In this document: in pieces, positions 52,246-61,535 of the stretch | Numbering within the stretch: the first letter of the stretch is position 1 | How the letters are laid out: each line of letters starts with the position of its first letter | From: Pectinatus haikarae | GTDB taxonomy: Bacteria > Bacillota > Negativicutes > Selenomonadales > Selenomonadaceae | Length of the DNA: 64,000 nt | NCBI RefSeq assembly: GCF_030813505.1 | Contig: NZ_JAUSUE010000011.1 | Reading direction: 5' to 3' (one strand) | Program-made: the position numbers and the translations under genes | The notes under the pieces: model-generated | Database searches by the model: none | The model's input: only the letters and a program-made list of their open reading frames with translations | Told to the model about the DNA's origin: nothing

Positions 52246-52286
52246 AAAAATATCGCCGACCCATATTGGGCCGGCGATATTTTTAT
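52246..52286 (+). terminator. terminator after the ascorbate-type PTS
   Basis: AAAAATATCGCCG (52246-52258) pairs with CGGCGATATTTTT (52272-52284), inner CCC/GGG, then ATC. Strong stem. Confidence 0.9.
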
Positions 52287-52323
52287 CTGTGACAGAAAAT
52301 TTATATTATAATTATTTCCAATA

Positions 52324-52352
52324 TTGCTGTTATTTTCAAGATAACAGCAAAA
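52324..52352. repeat. palindrome upstream of iron operon promoter
   Basis: TTGCTGTTA (52324-52332) and TAACAGCAA (52342-52350) separated by TTTTCAAGA. It is 20 bp upstream of the -35 box and may bind an additional regulator; as a terminator it lacks a U tract on either strand. Confidence 0.4.
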
Positions 52353-52369
52353 AAATTCAATGCAATTCA

Positions 52370-52399
52370 TTGACAACTGAAAAATAAGTGATATATTAT
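52370..52399 (+). promoter_or_regulatory. promoter of the iron operon
   Basis: TTGACA (52370-52375) followed after 16 nt by TATATT (52392-52397) or after 18 nt by TATTAT (52394-52399). Confidence 0.7.
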
Positions 52400-52414
52400 A
52401 TTGTTATGAGTTGT

Positions 52415-52433
52415 AATGATAATTACTATCATT
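52415..52433 (+). promoter_or_regulatory. Fur box
   Basis: AATGATA-ATTAC-TATCATT (52415-52421, 52427-52433) is a near-palindromic 19-mer closely resembling the Fur consensus GATAATGATAATCATTATC. It overlaps the transcription start region of the iron operon, the usual position for iron-dependent repression. Confidence 0.8.
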
Positions 52434-52528
52434 ATATATAAAAAGAGATGCTGATCAATTTATAATATCGGGAAATTAATCGGGATTATGATTACCTGCT
52501 AATCTTCATGAGGAAGGGGGTTAGAGTA

Positions 52529-53512
52529 ATGACTACGGCAGAAACATGCTATGTTGAGTCTAAACACGGCATGGGTACTTTTTTGCGTGTTATGAGCTTT
52601 GCCAAAGAAGGTACGTATTCATTCACGCCCATATGGGATATTTTTGGAAACGTAGAATATCTTTGCAGTCGTTTCAGCAGCGACAGCCAGCTTTCTTTGA
52701 TCAACAGGATGGCCGGTAAAAAAAGTGTACATGTAGATAGGAATCTGGTGAAAATTTTGCGGGCCGCACAGCGAATATCTGCTTTTACTGACGGGATTTT
52801 TGATATTACCGCGGGAGCGGTTACCGGTCTGTGGCATAGAGAGTCAGGAAAAATCCGGATACCGGCGGAAACTGAACAGATAAATGCAAGGTCTTTAGTC
52901 AACTATCAATGGCTGGATGTCAGCGATAGTGAAGTCTTTTTACAAAAGGCGAATATGAAGCTGGATCTTGGTGGTATTGCTAAGGAATTTGCTCTTCATG
53001 CGGCAGCGGCGAAGGCTGAGGAAACAGGCATGGGTGCTGCGATAATAGATGCCGGCGGGGATATATGCACTGTCGGTGCCAAGCCAAACAACAGAGCGTG
53101 GCGCATCGGCATTCAGCATCCGCGGCGTGAAAAATCTTTGCTGGCAAGTGTTGTTCTGCAAAATTGGGACACGGTGGAAACTTCCGGCGACTATAAGCGA
53201 TACATAAAAGATGGTGATAAAGTGTACAGTCATATTTTCTCTGAAGAAGTGAACGATGAAGGCGGAAAATTGATCAGTGCATCTTTGATATACAAAAGGC
53301 GGGATGATCTTTTGCCGATAAATGGCACGGCTTTGATTGCCGGCGGTCTCGCCAAGGCAAAATCTTTTTTAAAGATGCTCCCCCGTGTTGAGGCAATATT
53401 GGTCACGGATGCGATGCAGGTATTCATGACGGAAGGCTTGAGAGGGTATGTCCATATTCTGCCGTATCAAGCGAGGCATCAAACTTTTATTATTAACAGG
53501 AGGGCATGTTGA
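52529..53512 (+). CDS. apbE: FAD:protein FMN transferase
   Basis: ApbE transfers FMN from FAD to a Thr/Ser of target proteins through a phosphoester bond. The 327 residues contain LINRMAGKKSVHVDRNL, the FAD/Mg motifs LDLGGIAKEFALH (about 147), AIIDAGGDI (about 171), and ETSGDYKRYIKDG...YSHIF (about 216-232). ATG 52529 has AGGAAGGGGG 8 nt upstream. Unusually, no lipoprotein or Sec signal is seen at the N-terminus, whereas classical bacterial ApbE is exported. It is the first gene after the Fur box and a target motif (VISGATAS) is encoded by the last gene of the operon. Confidence 0.92.
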   Translation: MTTAETCYVESKHGMGTFLRVMSFAKEGTYSFTPIWDIFGNVEYLCSRFSSDSQLSLINRMAGKKSVHVDRNLVKILRAAQRISAFTDGIFDITAGAVTGLWHRESGKIRIPAETEQINARSLVNYQWLDVSDSEVFLQKANMKLDLGGIAKEFALHAAAAKAEETGMGAAIIDAGGDICTVGAKPNNRAWRIGIQHPRREKSLLASVVLQNWDTVETSGDYKRYIKDGDKVYSHIFSEEVNDEGGKLISASLIYKRRDDLLPINGTALIAGGLAKAKSFLKMLPRVEAILVTDAMQVFMTEGLRGYVHILPYQARHQTFIINRRAC

Positions 53513-53513
53513 T

Positions 53514-54137
53514 TTGAGTAGTGTAGAATTTTTTAGCAAGGGCGGTCCGGTAATGTATGCATTGCTGCTCTGTTCCTTGTGTGTGGCAGCAATAGCGATC
53601 GACAGGTTTATTTTTTATCGGCGGGCGCAAAAGGGAATAATGGTTTTTTTGCAGTCATTACCGGAAATAACAAAAAAACCATTGGAAGATGCTATGGAAG
53701 TATGTGAAAGGGAAACTAACGCCGCGGGGTTCATCGCTGTGTCGGGCTTGAAGGCAGCAGAGGATAATACTGATGTAAAGCTTGCTCTTGATACTGCATA
53801 TGCTTCTGCTGCTATGCAGCTGCGGGCAAAACTGAATTATCTTTCTATGATAGTTACTTTGTCTCCTCTTTTGGGATTGCTGGGTACGATTGCCGGAATG
53901 ATCCAGTCCTTTAATATTTTCAGTCTGCAGGCAGGGCAGCCGCTGGCCATTACCGGTGGTATAGGCGAAGCCTTGATCGCCACGGCGACCGGACTGTGTG
54001 TCGCTATTTTTGCACTCTTAATACATACGTATTTTGCACAGCAGCTGGATAAGATACTTAATGATTTGGATCGTGCGGCATCGATTGTGTTGTCTTCTGT
54101 TTGCAAGGGAAATGAGGGAGCAGTAGATGCGACGTGA
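53514..54137 (+). CDS. exbB: MotA/TolQ/ExbB proton channel family protein
   Basis: A 207-residue inner-membrane proton channel of the TonB energy transducer: TM1 near 15-35 (GGPVMYALLLCSLCVAAIAID), large cytoplasmic loop, then TM2/TM3 (LSMIVTLSPLLGLLGTIAGMI and GGIGEALIATATGLCVAIFALL), with the TLSPLLGLLGT and ALIATATGL motifs of ExbB. Start TTG 53514 (AGGAGGG 9 nt upstream), one nt after apbE. It overlaps exbD by 11 nt. TolQ is an alternative but the Fur-controlled TonB context favours ExbB. Confidence 0.9.
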   Translation: MSSVEFFSKGGPVMYALLLCSLCVAAIAIDRFIFYRRAQKGIMVFLQSLPEITKKPLEDAMEVCERETNAAGFIAVSGLKAAEDNTDVKLALDTAYASAAMQLRAKLNYLSMIVTLSPLLGLLGTIAGMIQSFNIFSLQAGQPLAITGGIGEALIATATGLCVAIFALLIHTYFAQQLDKILNDLDRAASIVLSSVCKGNEGAVDAT

Positions 54138-54537
54138 TTTTCGTGTTATAGAACAGCCGAAAGTAGTGATTATTCCTATGATTGATATAATGCTTTTTCT
54201 GCTGGTCTTTTTTATGATAAGCACTATTTATATGGTTCAGCTTAATACGATGACAGTCAATCTGCCGGCTGCTGCCGCAGTGCAAAGAGAGACAAAACCA
54301 AATCTGGTATCGATAACTGTAACAGACAAGGGCGATATTATATACGATAAAGAACAAAATCCGGTGGAAGATTTGGCGCAAAAGGTACAGAGTGTATTGG
54401 CAGATGATGCCGATACGGTGTTTGTACTTCGAGGTGACAGAAAAGCCTCTTATGAAAGTATCGCTTCGGTGCTTGATACATTAAAACAATCTGGAGCGCG
54501 CCATGTATCCATTGCCACTGAAGCCAAAGGGAGGTAA
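54127..54537 (+). CDS. exbD: ExbD/TolR family biopolymer transport protein
   Basis: A 136-residue single-pass protein with the essential TM Asp in IPMIDIMLFLLVFFM and a periplasmic domain ending in VLDTLKQSGARHVSIATE. It forms the proton-driven ExbB-ExbD motor for TonB. GGGAG lies 7 nt upstream of the ATG, inside exbB. Confidence 0.92.
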   Translation: MRRDFRVIEQPKVVIIPMIDIMLFLLVFFMISTIYMVQLNTMTVNLPAAAAVQRETKPNLVSITVTDKGDIIYDKEQNPVEDLAQKVQSVLADDADTVFVLRGDRKASYESIASVLDTLKQSGARHVSIATEAKGR

Positions 54538-54542
54538 TGATC

Positions 54543-55226
54543 TTGCAGTATCCCACTCATTGGCGCATGGCATTTTTAGTGGCATTTTTGCTTCATCTGG
54601 GTATCTGGCTGGCAGGCAGTTTTATATTGCCGCATTTGCAGGCAGAAGCGCTGCCTCCCGAAGATACACAAGCTCTCGAATGGGAGAGCGTAGATGAGGA
54701 GAATGATGAACCCGGTCCCATAGAAGATGAAAAACAGCCGGAACCCTCTGTGCATGAAGAACGAAGCCCCGCACCGGCTGCTGTTCCCGAACAGGAAAAG
54801 GCAGAGGAACAGGAAGTGACACCCATAGTGGCAGATGAAGATGAACCGGCCACAGCGGAGCTTGTCAAAGAATTAGCTGATGATCCTTCAAAAAGCGATA
54901 AGGTAATAATCATTGATAAAAAAGGCAGCGGTGGCGGCAGCCAGTCTGTGCAGATGGGAGAACCGCCGATATTGATCGACAAATTTTATCCGCCTGTTAA
55001 TATTGTAACATTCAGAGGCCGCGTCAGTGTATTTGCTACTATCGATGTGACCGGGAGGATAATAAGGACGAAAATAGCCGTGACTTCCGGCAGCCCGAGT
55101 GTGGATCAGATCGCAATGGATTCCGCACGCCGCTGGACATTTAAACCGGCACTTGATCAAAATGGGGCACCTATGGAATGTACAAAAATTATTTCTATAC
55201 CGTTTAATATGCCGGCACAAAAATAA
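54543..55226 (+). CDS. tonB: TonB family energy transducer
   Basis: A 227-residue periplasm-spanning protein: N-terminal membrane anchor (about 5-30, MAFLVAFLLHLGIWLAGSF with the conserved His), a Glu/Pro-rich linker (about 37-105), and a C-terminal TonB domain (about 145-225) with VSVFATIDVTGRIIRTKIAVTSGSPSVDQIA and RRWTFKPA. TTG 54543 is chosen as start because AAAGGGAGG ends 8 nt upstream; ATG 54537 is too close. Presence of TonB implies outer-membrane receptors, none of which lies in this window. Confidence 0.92.
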   Translation: MQYPTHWRMAFLVAFLLHLGIWLAGSFILPHLQAEALPPEDTQALEWESVDEENDEPGPIEDEKQPEPSVHEERSPAPAAVPEQEKAEEQEVTPIVADEDEPATAELVKELADDPSKSDKVIIIDKKGSGGGSQSVQMGEPPILIDKFYPPVNIVTFRGRVSVFATIDVTGRIIRTKIAVTSGSPSVDQIAMDSARRWTFKPALDQNGAPMECTKIISIPFNMPAQK

Positions 55227-55279
55227 ATTTTTTTACCATATTGATGATAACAATAATCAATATTGAAAGGAATACTTAT

Positions 55280-56476
55280 ATGAAAAAAATTGTTATGCTC
55301 TTAGCCATGCTGATAGTTTTTTCCGCTTCTCTGCCGGCACAAGCCGCACCAAAGTGGGAGCAGGTAGGACAGCATATTGAACAGGCTATGGCAGAAGCAC
55401 TTGATATTTACGACTCGGGTGACAGTGAGGGTGCCAAAAATGCTGTCAATGATATTTATTACGGAATTTATGAAAAAGACGGACTGGAAACAGCTATTCG
55501 CAATACTGTATCGGCAAAAAATGCCAATTTGACGGAATATCAGTTCAGTAAGTTGAAAAAACTCATGCTGCAGGGAGCGGATGGTGCACAGGTTAAGGAC
55601 GCCGCTGATACATTGGTCAAAATGGTCAATGCTGATGTGCAAAGTCTCAAGGGGGCACATTCTTCACAGGGCGGCTGGGCGTCTTTTTGGCCGGCATTCT
55701 TGATCCTTCTGCGTGAAGGCATAGAAGCGATTCTGGTTTTGGCGGCCATTATTGCTTATCTTTGCAAATCAGGCAACGAGAAATATTTGAGTTATGTTTA
55801 TAATTATTCGATAGCAGCTATTATTGCCAGTTTTATAACAGCATATATTTTTAATTCTCTTACCAATGAATTCGGCGCCGGTGCTAATCAGGAAATAGTT
55901 GAAGGTATAACTGTTTTGATTGCAGTCGTTGTGCTCTTGTCTGTTAGTTTCTGGATGGGAAACAAAGCCAATGCCAAGGTATGGGAAGCATATATCAAGA
56001 ATATGGTTAAAACATCCATGTCCACAGGACGCGCTAAAACTTTGGGGATTGCGGCATTTCTGGCAGTATACCGTGAAGGAGCCGAAGTAGTTCTTTTTTA
56101 TCAGGCCTTGTTCAATAGTGCAGCCGGTGATGTTGAAATGATTTGGCTTGGGTTTGCAGCGGCCTGTGTGGCACTGATCATTATATTTACATTGATTCGC
56201 TTGGGTGCTCTGCGAATACCATTGCGTCCTTTTTTTGTAGGGACAAGTATTTTCATGTATTTATTGGCCGTAAGCTTTGCCGGCAGCGGTATAAAAGAAT
56301 TACAGGAAGGAGGCATTGTCAGCATTACACCTATAGAAGGGATTCCTATGCCTAATATAGATATACTGGGCATATATCCAACCTATGAAACAATAGCGAT
56401 ACAGGTCGTTTTGCTGATTGCTGCAGTTATAGGCATTGTTTATTATAGAAAAAGGGGCTCAGTTCAACCAGTATGA
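55280..56476 (+). CDS. FTR1-family iron permease (EfeU/FetM type) with periplasmic domain
   Basis: A 398-residue protein: signal peptide (1-22, ending PAQA), a helical periplasmic domain (about 25-130) and an FTR1 membrane domain with seven helices. The two iron-binding REGxE motifs are LREGIEAIL (about 143) and YREGAEVVLFYQAL (about 263). The family imports ferric or ferrous iron together with P19-type proteins. AAAGGA lies 8 nt upstream. It is directly followed by the P19 gene, the conserved partner. Confidence 0.94.
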   Translation: MKKIVMLLAMLIVFSASLPAQAAPKWEQVGQHIEQAMAEALDIYDSGDSEGAKNAVNDIYYGIYEKDGLETAIRNTVSAKNANLTEYQFSKLKKLMLQGADGAQVKDAADTLVKMVNADVQSLKGAHSSQGGWASFWPAFLILLREGIEAILVLAAIIAYLCKSGNEKYLSYVYNYSIAAIIASFITAYIFNSLTNEFGAGANQEIVEGITVLIAVVVLLSVSFWMGNKANAKVWEAYIKNMVKTSMSTGRAKTLGIAAFLAVYREGAEVVLFYQALFNSAAGDVEMIWLGFAAACVALIIIFTLIRLGALRIPLRPFFVGTSIFMYLLAVSFAGSGIKELQEGGIVSITPIEGIPMPNIDILGIYPTYETIAIQVVLLIAAVIGIVYYRKRGSVQPV

Positions 56477-56500
56477 TATTATTTTTAAGGAGTGTATTTT

Positions 56501-57055
56501 ATGAAAAAATTTAGATCATTACTCGCTATTTGTGCCGCAATGGTATCTTTATTTGCTTTTGTCGGAGCTGCATCCGCTGAAGGCTTCCAGGAATATCCGA
56601 TAGGCGATGAACAGGAAGCGCCTAACGAACATTTCAAAGTTGCTCTTGTTTATTTTCAGCCTATAGAAATGGAACCCAAAGGAATGATGCTTCAGCCCGA
56701 TCAATCTGATATTCATATGGAAACAGATATTCACGCAACCGAAGGCAGTGACACAGGATTTGGCGTCGGCGAATGGCTTCCCTATCTCACTGTGCATTAT
56801 AAACTCACAAAGAAAGAAACCGGTGAAACAATCGAAGGCGTATTCATGCCGATGAATGCTGATGACGGTCCTCATTATGGTGCTAATATAAAAATGCTCG
56901 GTGCTGGTACATATGATTGCGAATTTTCAATCGACAGCCCGCTGCGTATGAACTATGGCCTTCATGTAGATAAAGAAACCGGCGTACAGGGTCGTTTCTG
57001 GGAAAAACCAGTTGTTTTGAAATGGACATTCAACTACGTTCCCAGACATTGGTAA
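56501..57055 (+). CDS. P19/Tp34-family periplasmic iron/copper-binding protein
   Basis: A 184-residue exported protein: signal peptide (about 1-26, ending ASAEG) and an immunoglobulin-like Tp34 (pfam10634) domain. GFQEYPIGDEQEAPNEHFKVALVYFQPIEMEP, QPDQSDIHMETDIHATEG and HYGANIKMLGAGTYDC are highly characteristic of Campylobacter P19 and FetP. Known members bind Cu and Fe with Glu/Met/His ligands and supply iron to FTR1. AAGGAG is 7 nt upstream. A strong hairpin follows, so its mRNA may be in excess over downstream genes. Confidence 0.95.
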   Translation: MKKFRSLLAICAAMVSLFAFVGAASAEGFQEYPIGDEQEAPNEHFKVALVYFQPIEMEPKGMMLQPDQSDIHMETDIHATEGSDTGFGVGEWLPYLTVHYKLTKKETGETIEGVFMPMNADDGPHYGANIKMLGAGTYDCEFSIDSPLRMNYGLHVDKETGVQGRFWEKPVVLKWTFNYVPRHW

Positions 57056-57080
57056 GAAATATAACTGACGTTGAAATATT

Positions 57081-57130
57081 CCTGTCCGGCGTGAGCTTGC
57101 TGAAATTACTTATGCCGGGCAGGTCTTTTT
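57081..57130 (+). terminator. internal attenuating terminator between p19 and DUF2318 genes
   Basis: CCTGTCCGGCGT (57081-57092) pairs with ATGCCGGGCAGG (57112-57123, two G-U), followed by TCTTTTTC. It lies inside the operon, so partial read-through is expected. Confidence 0.75.
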
Positions 57131-57148
57131 CATTGAAAGGAACACGTT

Positions 57149-58411
57149 ATGCTACAAACTTTTTTGCAACAATTCATTCCGGCTATGGAGCAAGGGGTTA
57201 CATTAGCTGTTCCCTTGGGGATTTTGCTGGCGATTCTCATGAATATGGAAACGAAAGCATACAAAAGAACTTTTTTTCGTGCCTTGTCATGGGGATTTTG
57301 GGGATCGGTGTTCATAATAGCAGTCAAAGTCGGTACGCGAAATGCAGTCAGCCGCGAAGTTTTCGAAAGTTTGGCGATAGCTGTTGCTGTTTTTTGTGAA
57401 ATTGCAATATTGCTGTTCTTTTTCAGAAAAAATATGCGTACAAAAGAGACGATAGATAAAAAAGTTTCTGGAACGATAGCAGCTATGGTCGTAGCTTTGT
57501 TTTTATATCACGGCATGGAAATATGGCTCATTCCGGTAACCACCATGTTTACGGCAGCAGGCGATTATTTTAATATTACAGTGTTAATAAGGCTGGTGGG
57601 ATTTGCGACCGGACTGGGTTTTTCTGTTCTTGGAGGATATCTTGTGCATAAGGCTGCGGCGGCTCTTTATTATCAACGGCTGCTGTTCGTTTTTACTGTA
57701 CAGATGGCTGCAATACTTTTGCAGCAGATAATATTCTTGATACAAATAATGATGGCCCGGCAGTTATTGCCAGGCGGTCTGCTGATGAAGATCATGGCAC
57801 CTTTGATAAATCATCAGTCCTGGATTATTTTTGTAGTTTTTTTTGTTACGGTTTTAGTGCCTGTTACGCTTTTTCTGCAAAAAAAGCCGCTGCGGCCGCA
57901 GGGAACAGATCCTGCACAGTATAGGAAAATATTGATGTACGCCAAACATAAGCTGCGCTGGGGAACGGCTGTGGTAATAAGTTTGTGCATAATGGTATCA
58001 ATATCCAGTCTGGGAAGTGTTTATGCCAATAAAAAGGAAGCTTTGGTACCGGCAATACCTGTAAACGCGGTTGACGGGAACGTCAGCGTTTCTCTCGATC
58101 AAGTAAATGACGGACATTTGCACAGATATGTGTATAAGGCATCGGGTGGAGAATTGGTCAGATTCATTATTATCCAAAAGGGCGGATCATCTTATGGGGT
58201 AGGACTGGACGCCTGTGAGATATGCGGACCAACTGGATATTATGAAAAAGACGGTCAGGTTGTATGCAGATTATGCGACGTAATAATGAATAAGGCAACT
58301 ATCGGTATGAAGGGCGGCTGCAACCCTATTCCCGTTGAGTATAAAGTAGAAAACGGCCGTGTAAATGTCACACAGGCCAGTCTTGAAAAGGATAGGGATA
58401 AATTTAAATAG
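57149..58411 (+). CDS. DUF2318 (Fe-S-containing) membrane protein
   Basis: A 420-residue inner-membrane protein with about eight hydrophobic segments (residues 10-300) and a C-terminal extracytoplasmic DUF2318 domain with the Cys motif CEICGPTGYYEKDGQVVCRLCDVIMNK... (about 355-378) and a third Cys in GGCNPIPVEY. The protein is a regular partner of FTR1-P19 loci and is annotated as Fe-S-containing in the domain databases I know of; it likely handles electrons or metal at the membrane. GAAAGGAAC lies 6 nt upstream. Confidence 0.92.
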   Translation: MLQTFLQQFIPAMEQGVTLAVPLGILLAILMNMETKAYKRTFFRALSWGFWGSVFIIAVKVGTRNAVSREVFESLAIAVAVFCEIAILLFFFRKNMRTKETIDKKVSGTIAAMVVALFLYHGMEIWLIPVTTMFTAAGDYFNITVLIRLVGFATGLGFSVLGGYLVHKAAAALYYQRLLFVFTVQMAAILLQQIIFLIQIMMARQLLPGGLLMKIMAPLINHQSWIIFVVFFVTVLVPVTLFLQKKPLRPQGTDPAQYRKILMYAKHKLRWGTAVVISLCIMVSISSLGSVYANKKEALVPAIPVNAVDGNVSVSLDQVNDGHLHRYVYKASGGELVRFIIIQKGGSSYGVGLDACEICGPTGYYEKDGQVVCRLCDVIMNKATIGMKGGCNPIPVEYKVENGRVNVTQASLEKDRDKFK

Positions 58412-58434
58412 TGCAGCGAAGGGAGTGACCGAGT

Positions 58435-59715
58435 TTGTTTTGGCAGATGGTAAAAGGTGCTGTAGTGCGGCAGAGCCGACGACTTTTGCTTGTGGCATTG
58501 ACCGTTGCATTGGGAGTGTCTTTGGCAACCGCGATGCTTAATGTAATGTTTGATGTCGGCGATAAAGTCAATCAGGAGCTTAAAGCTTATGGTGCAAACA
58601 TTGTAGTGACCCCTAAGAATGCGTCCGTGCTGAAGGATGTCTATGGTTTGGATGATACAGGCGCGCATAAGGAATATCTGAATGAGTCCGATCTGGGAAA
58701 AATCAAAACGATATTTTGGACAAATAATATTGTAGCATTTGCTCCTCAGCTGAGTGCGTCTATAAATTTACAAAATGGACAAACTGTAAATTTAGATGGT
58801 ACATGGTTTGACCGTCAGATGCTGCTGCCGACGGGAGAATATTTTTCTACAGGAGAAAAATATCTTAAATCGTGGTGGCAGGTTGACGGTGATTGGGCCG
58901 CAGATGACGGCAGCAACGGTGTCATGGTAGGAAAAAAATTAGCTAATGATCTCAAGGTAAATAAGGGAGATACCATAAGCTATAAAAAACCGGACGGACA
59001 AGCCGATACTTTAAGAGTCAGCGGTATTGTGAGCGGCGGAGGCAGTGAAGAAAATGCTATTTTGGCACCGCTGGCGCTTGTTCAGAAGATAACAGGGCTT
59101 ACAGATAAAATTGATCAGGTTGAAGTCAGTGCTGTGACTACACCGGAAAATGAGCTTGCCCGTAAAGCGGCGGCTAATCCTAAAAGCTTGACAATGAAAG
59201 AATATGAAATATGGTATTGTACATCATATGTCAGTTCCATTGCATATCAGATAGAGGAAGTAATCCCTGATTCCGTGGCTCATCCGGTAAGACAGATCGC
59301 CGAATCCGAAGGAAAAATTCTGGATAAAACGCAAATGCTGATGCTGCTGATAACCGGTCTCAGTCTGCTGAGTTCTGTACTTGGTGTATCCAATCTTGTA
59401 AGTGCCAATATTATGGAAAGAAGCCGCGAACTTGGATTGCTGAAAGCCTTGGGAGCCAGCAATCTGGCAATTGTGCTGCTGATATTGACAGAAATATTTT
59501 TGGCGGGATTGGCAGGTGGGATCTGCGGTTATTTTATAGGTCTGGGTTTTGCGCAGATCATAGGCAATACGGTATTTAACTCAAGCATTGCAGTTAATAT
59601 AGTAGTCATGCCTATAGTCGCGGGGCTCATGTCATTGGTTATATTACTGGGCAGCCTGCCGGCTATCCGAATGATTTTGTCCCTGCGGCCGGCGATTGTT
59701 CTTCATGGCAGGTGA
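58435..59715 (+). CDS. ABC transporter permease, FtsX/MacB-like (first)
   Basis: A 426-residue inner-membrane permease: N-terminal helix (about 15-37), a periplasmic MacB-type core domain (about 40-280, ELKAYGANIVVTPKNASV), and an FtsX domain with three C-terminal helices (about 295-420; LLKALGASNLAIVLLILTEIFL). Start TTG 58435 with GGGAG 9 nt upstream. Its homologue in the Campylobacter P19 locus occupies the same position. Type VII ABC proteins usually do not import substrates but transmit force across the membrane, so a role in energising the periplasmic chain is plausible. Confidence 0.9.
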   Translation: MFWQMVKGAVVRQSRRLLLVALTVALGVSLATAMLNVMFDVGDKVNQELKAYGANIVVTPKNASVLKDVYGLDDTGAHKEYLNESDLGKIKTIFWTNNIVAFAPQLSASINLQNGQTVNLDGTWFDRQMLLPTGEYFSTGEKYLKSWWQVDGDWAADDGSNGVMVGKKLANDLKVNKGDTISYKKPDGQADTLRVSGIVSGGGSEENAILAPLALVQKITGLTDKIDQVEVSAVTTPENELARKAAANPKSLTMKEYEIWYCTSYVSSIAYQIEEVIPDSVAHPVRQIAESEGKILDKTQMLMLLITGLSLLSSVLGVSNLVSANIMERSRELGLLKALGASNLAIVLLILTEIFLAGLAGGICGYFIGLGFAQIIGNTVFNSSIAVNIVVMPIVAGLMSLVILLGSLPAIRMILSLRPAIVLHGR

Positions 59716-59724
59716 GAAAATTTA

Positions 59725-60855
59725 ATGAAAAAATATAGAATGTACTTTGTTATGGTCATAAATGCATTGCTGCGGCGGCGCACAAGAATGGCTATTGCAT
59801 TGATGGCAGTTGCGGTAGGAGCAACTATCATCTCCGGCATGATAACTGTTTACAGAGAAATACCGCAGCAGATGGGGCGGGAGTTCAGGGCATATGGAGC
59901 TAATTTGCTTATATTGCCGGGAAAAGACCGTACCACATTGTCGGGTGAAGATGTTAAAAAGATAAATGACAGTCTGAACGGCTATGAAATAGTGGGCATT
60001 GCCCCCTTTCTGTATGAAAGACTGAAAATCAATGAACAGCCTATACTCACCAGCGGCACGGATTTTTCAATGCTTCAGAAGGTAAGTCCCTATTGGCAGA
60101 TAACCGGCAGCTGGCCGCAGGCAGAAAAAAGGGAGATCCTGCTGGGGGCCGAGCAGGCACAGCGGATGAATATCAAACCGGGACAGACAGTTCTTGTCAG
60201 CGCCGGCAATGATGCCGACGAAGAGACTTTTGTGGTTTCCGGGATAGTTCATACAGGCGGTAAGGAAGAACAATTCGCTTTTGTTGATTTGGCTCTTTTA
60301 CAAAAAATGCTCCAAAAAAATGGGCAGCTCAGTCTGGCTCAGATCAGTATCGTTGCCGATGGGGCGGCACTGGAAAGTGTCAGCAAAATGATCAGTCAAA
60401 ATTATCCAGAGGTGCAGCCTCAGCTGGTGAAGCAGATAGCTCATTCAGAAGAAACTGTTTTAAGCAAACTGCAGGCATTGGTCCTTTTGGTTACAGTAGT
60501 GGTTTTGCTGCTGACTTTGATTTGTGTGGCAACAACAATGATGGCGGTTGTTACTGAACGGCGCCGTGAAATAGGATTGAAGAAGGCACTCGGTGCTGAA
60601 AACAGCAATATCATCTGCGAATTCCTTGGTGAAGGATGTGTACTGGGATTTTTTGGCGGTATCCTGGGCACTGGCCTTGGCTACTTATTCGCCCAGGTCG
60701 TGAGCATGAATGTATTCGGCCGGGCAGTCGAATTTGCTCCGTCAATTGCAGTATTTTCGATAGTGCTGTCGATTGTTATAACAGGTATAGCCAGCCTTAT
60801 ACCTGTACGTATTGCTACAAGTGTTGAACCGGCAATAGTATTGCGCGGTGAATGA
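59725..60855 (+). CDS. ABC transporter permease, FtsX/MacB-like (second)
   Basis: A 376-residue paralogue of the preceding permease: N-terminal helix (about 18-40), MacB core domain with EFRAYGANLLILPGKDRTTL, and FtsX helices with GLKKALGAENSNIICEFLGE. It begins 9 nt after the first permease. The two presumably form a heterodimer with the ATPase that follows. Confidence 0.9.
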   Translation: MKKYRMYFVMVINALLRRRTRMAIALMAVAVGATIISGMITVYREIPQQMGREFRAYGANLLILPGKDRTTLSGEDVKKINDSLNGYEIVGIAPFLYERLKINEQPILTSGTDFSMLQKVSPYWQITGSWPQAEKREILLGAEQAQRMNIKPGQTVLVSAGNDADEETFVVSGIVHTGGKEEQFAFVDLALLQKMLQKNGQLSLAQISIVADGAALESVSKMISQNYPEVQPQLVKQIAHSEETVLSKLQALVLLVTVVVLLLTLICVATTMMAVVTERRREIGLKKALGAENSNIICEFLGEGCVLGFFGGILGTGLGYLFAQVVSMNVFGRAVEFAPSIAVFSIVLSIVITGIASLIPVRIATSVEPAIVLRGE

Positions 60856-60866
60856 GGAGGATGAGC

Positions 60867-61535
60867 ATGAGCTTATTGGAGTTAAAAGACGTATCTATGG
60901 CCTACGGCGGAAAAGTATTTGCTCTGCAGGACATCAATATGACGGTCGAAAAGGGTGAATGGCTGGCAATAATGGGACCGTCAGGCTCAGGTAAAACGAC
61001 TCTCATGAACATAATAGGCTGTATGGATAAAGCCACATCGGGGACAGTCGTTTTAGACGGTATTGATTTGACGGATGTAGACCATCAGCAGCTGACAACT
61101 CTGCGCCGTGATAAAATTGGTATGGTATTTCAGCAGTTCCACCTTATACCATATCTGACTGCCGTAGAAAATATAATGGTAGCGCAATATTATCACAGCT
61201 TGCCGGATAAACAGGAAGCTCTTGCGGCACTGGATCGTGTAGGATTAAAGGATCGTGCGGGGCATCTGCCAAGTCAGCTGTCAGGCGGAGAACAGCAGAG
61301 AGTATGTATTGCCAGGGCATTGATCAACTATCCTGTTTTAATTTTGGCGGACGAACCAACAGGTAATCTTGACGAGGCGAATGAAAAGCTGGTGATGAAT
61401 ATATTTCATGAACTTCATGATGAAGGACATACGATATTAACAGTAACCCATGCACCCGAAGTGGGCAGAGAAGCACAGCGGGCGGTTATTATAGAGCATG
61501 GGCGCATTGCGGGCAGCGAGGCAAAGGCAGAATGA
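60867..61535 (+). CDS. ABC transporter ATP-binding protein (LolD/MacB type)
   Basis: A 222-residue ATPase: Walker A GPSGSGKTT (about 38-46), Q-loop VFQQFHLIPYLTAVEN, signature LSGGEQQR (about 138), Walker B LILADEPTGNLD (about 158) and H-loop VTHAPE. Size and motifs fit the LolD/MacB/FtsE class that pairs with FtsX-type permeases. ATG 60867 has AGGAGG 6 nt upstream. It overlaps the next gene by 4 nt. Confidence 0.94.
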   Translation: MSLLELKDVSMAYGGKVFALQDINMTVEKGEWLAIMGPSGSGKTTLMNIIGCMDKATSGTVVLDGIDLTDVDHQQLTTLRRDKIGMVFQQFHLIPYLTAVENIMVAQYYHSLPDKQEALAALDRVGLKDRAGHLPSQLSGGEQQRVCIARALINYPVLILADEPTGNLDEANEKLVMNIFHELHDEGHTILTVTHAPEVGREAQRAVIIEHGRIAGSEAKAE

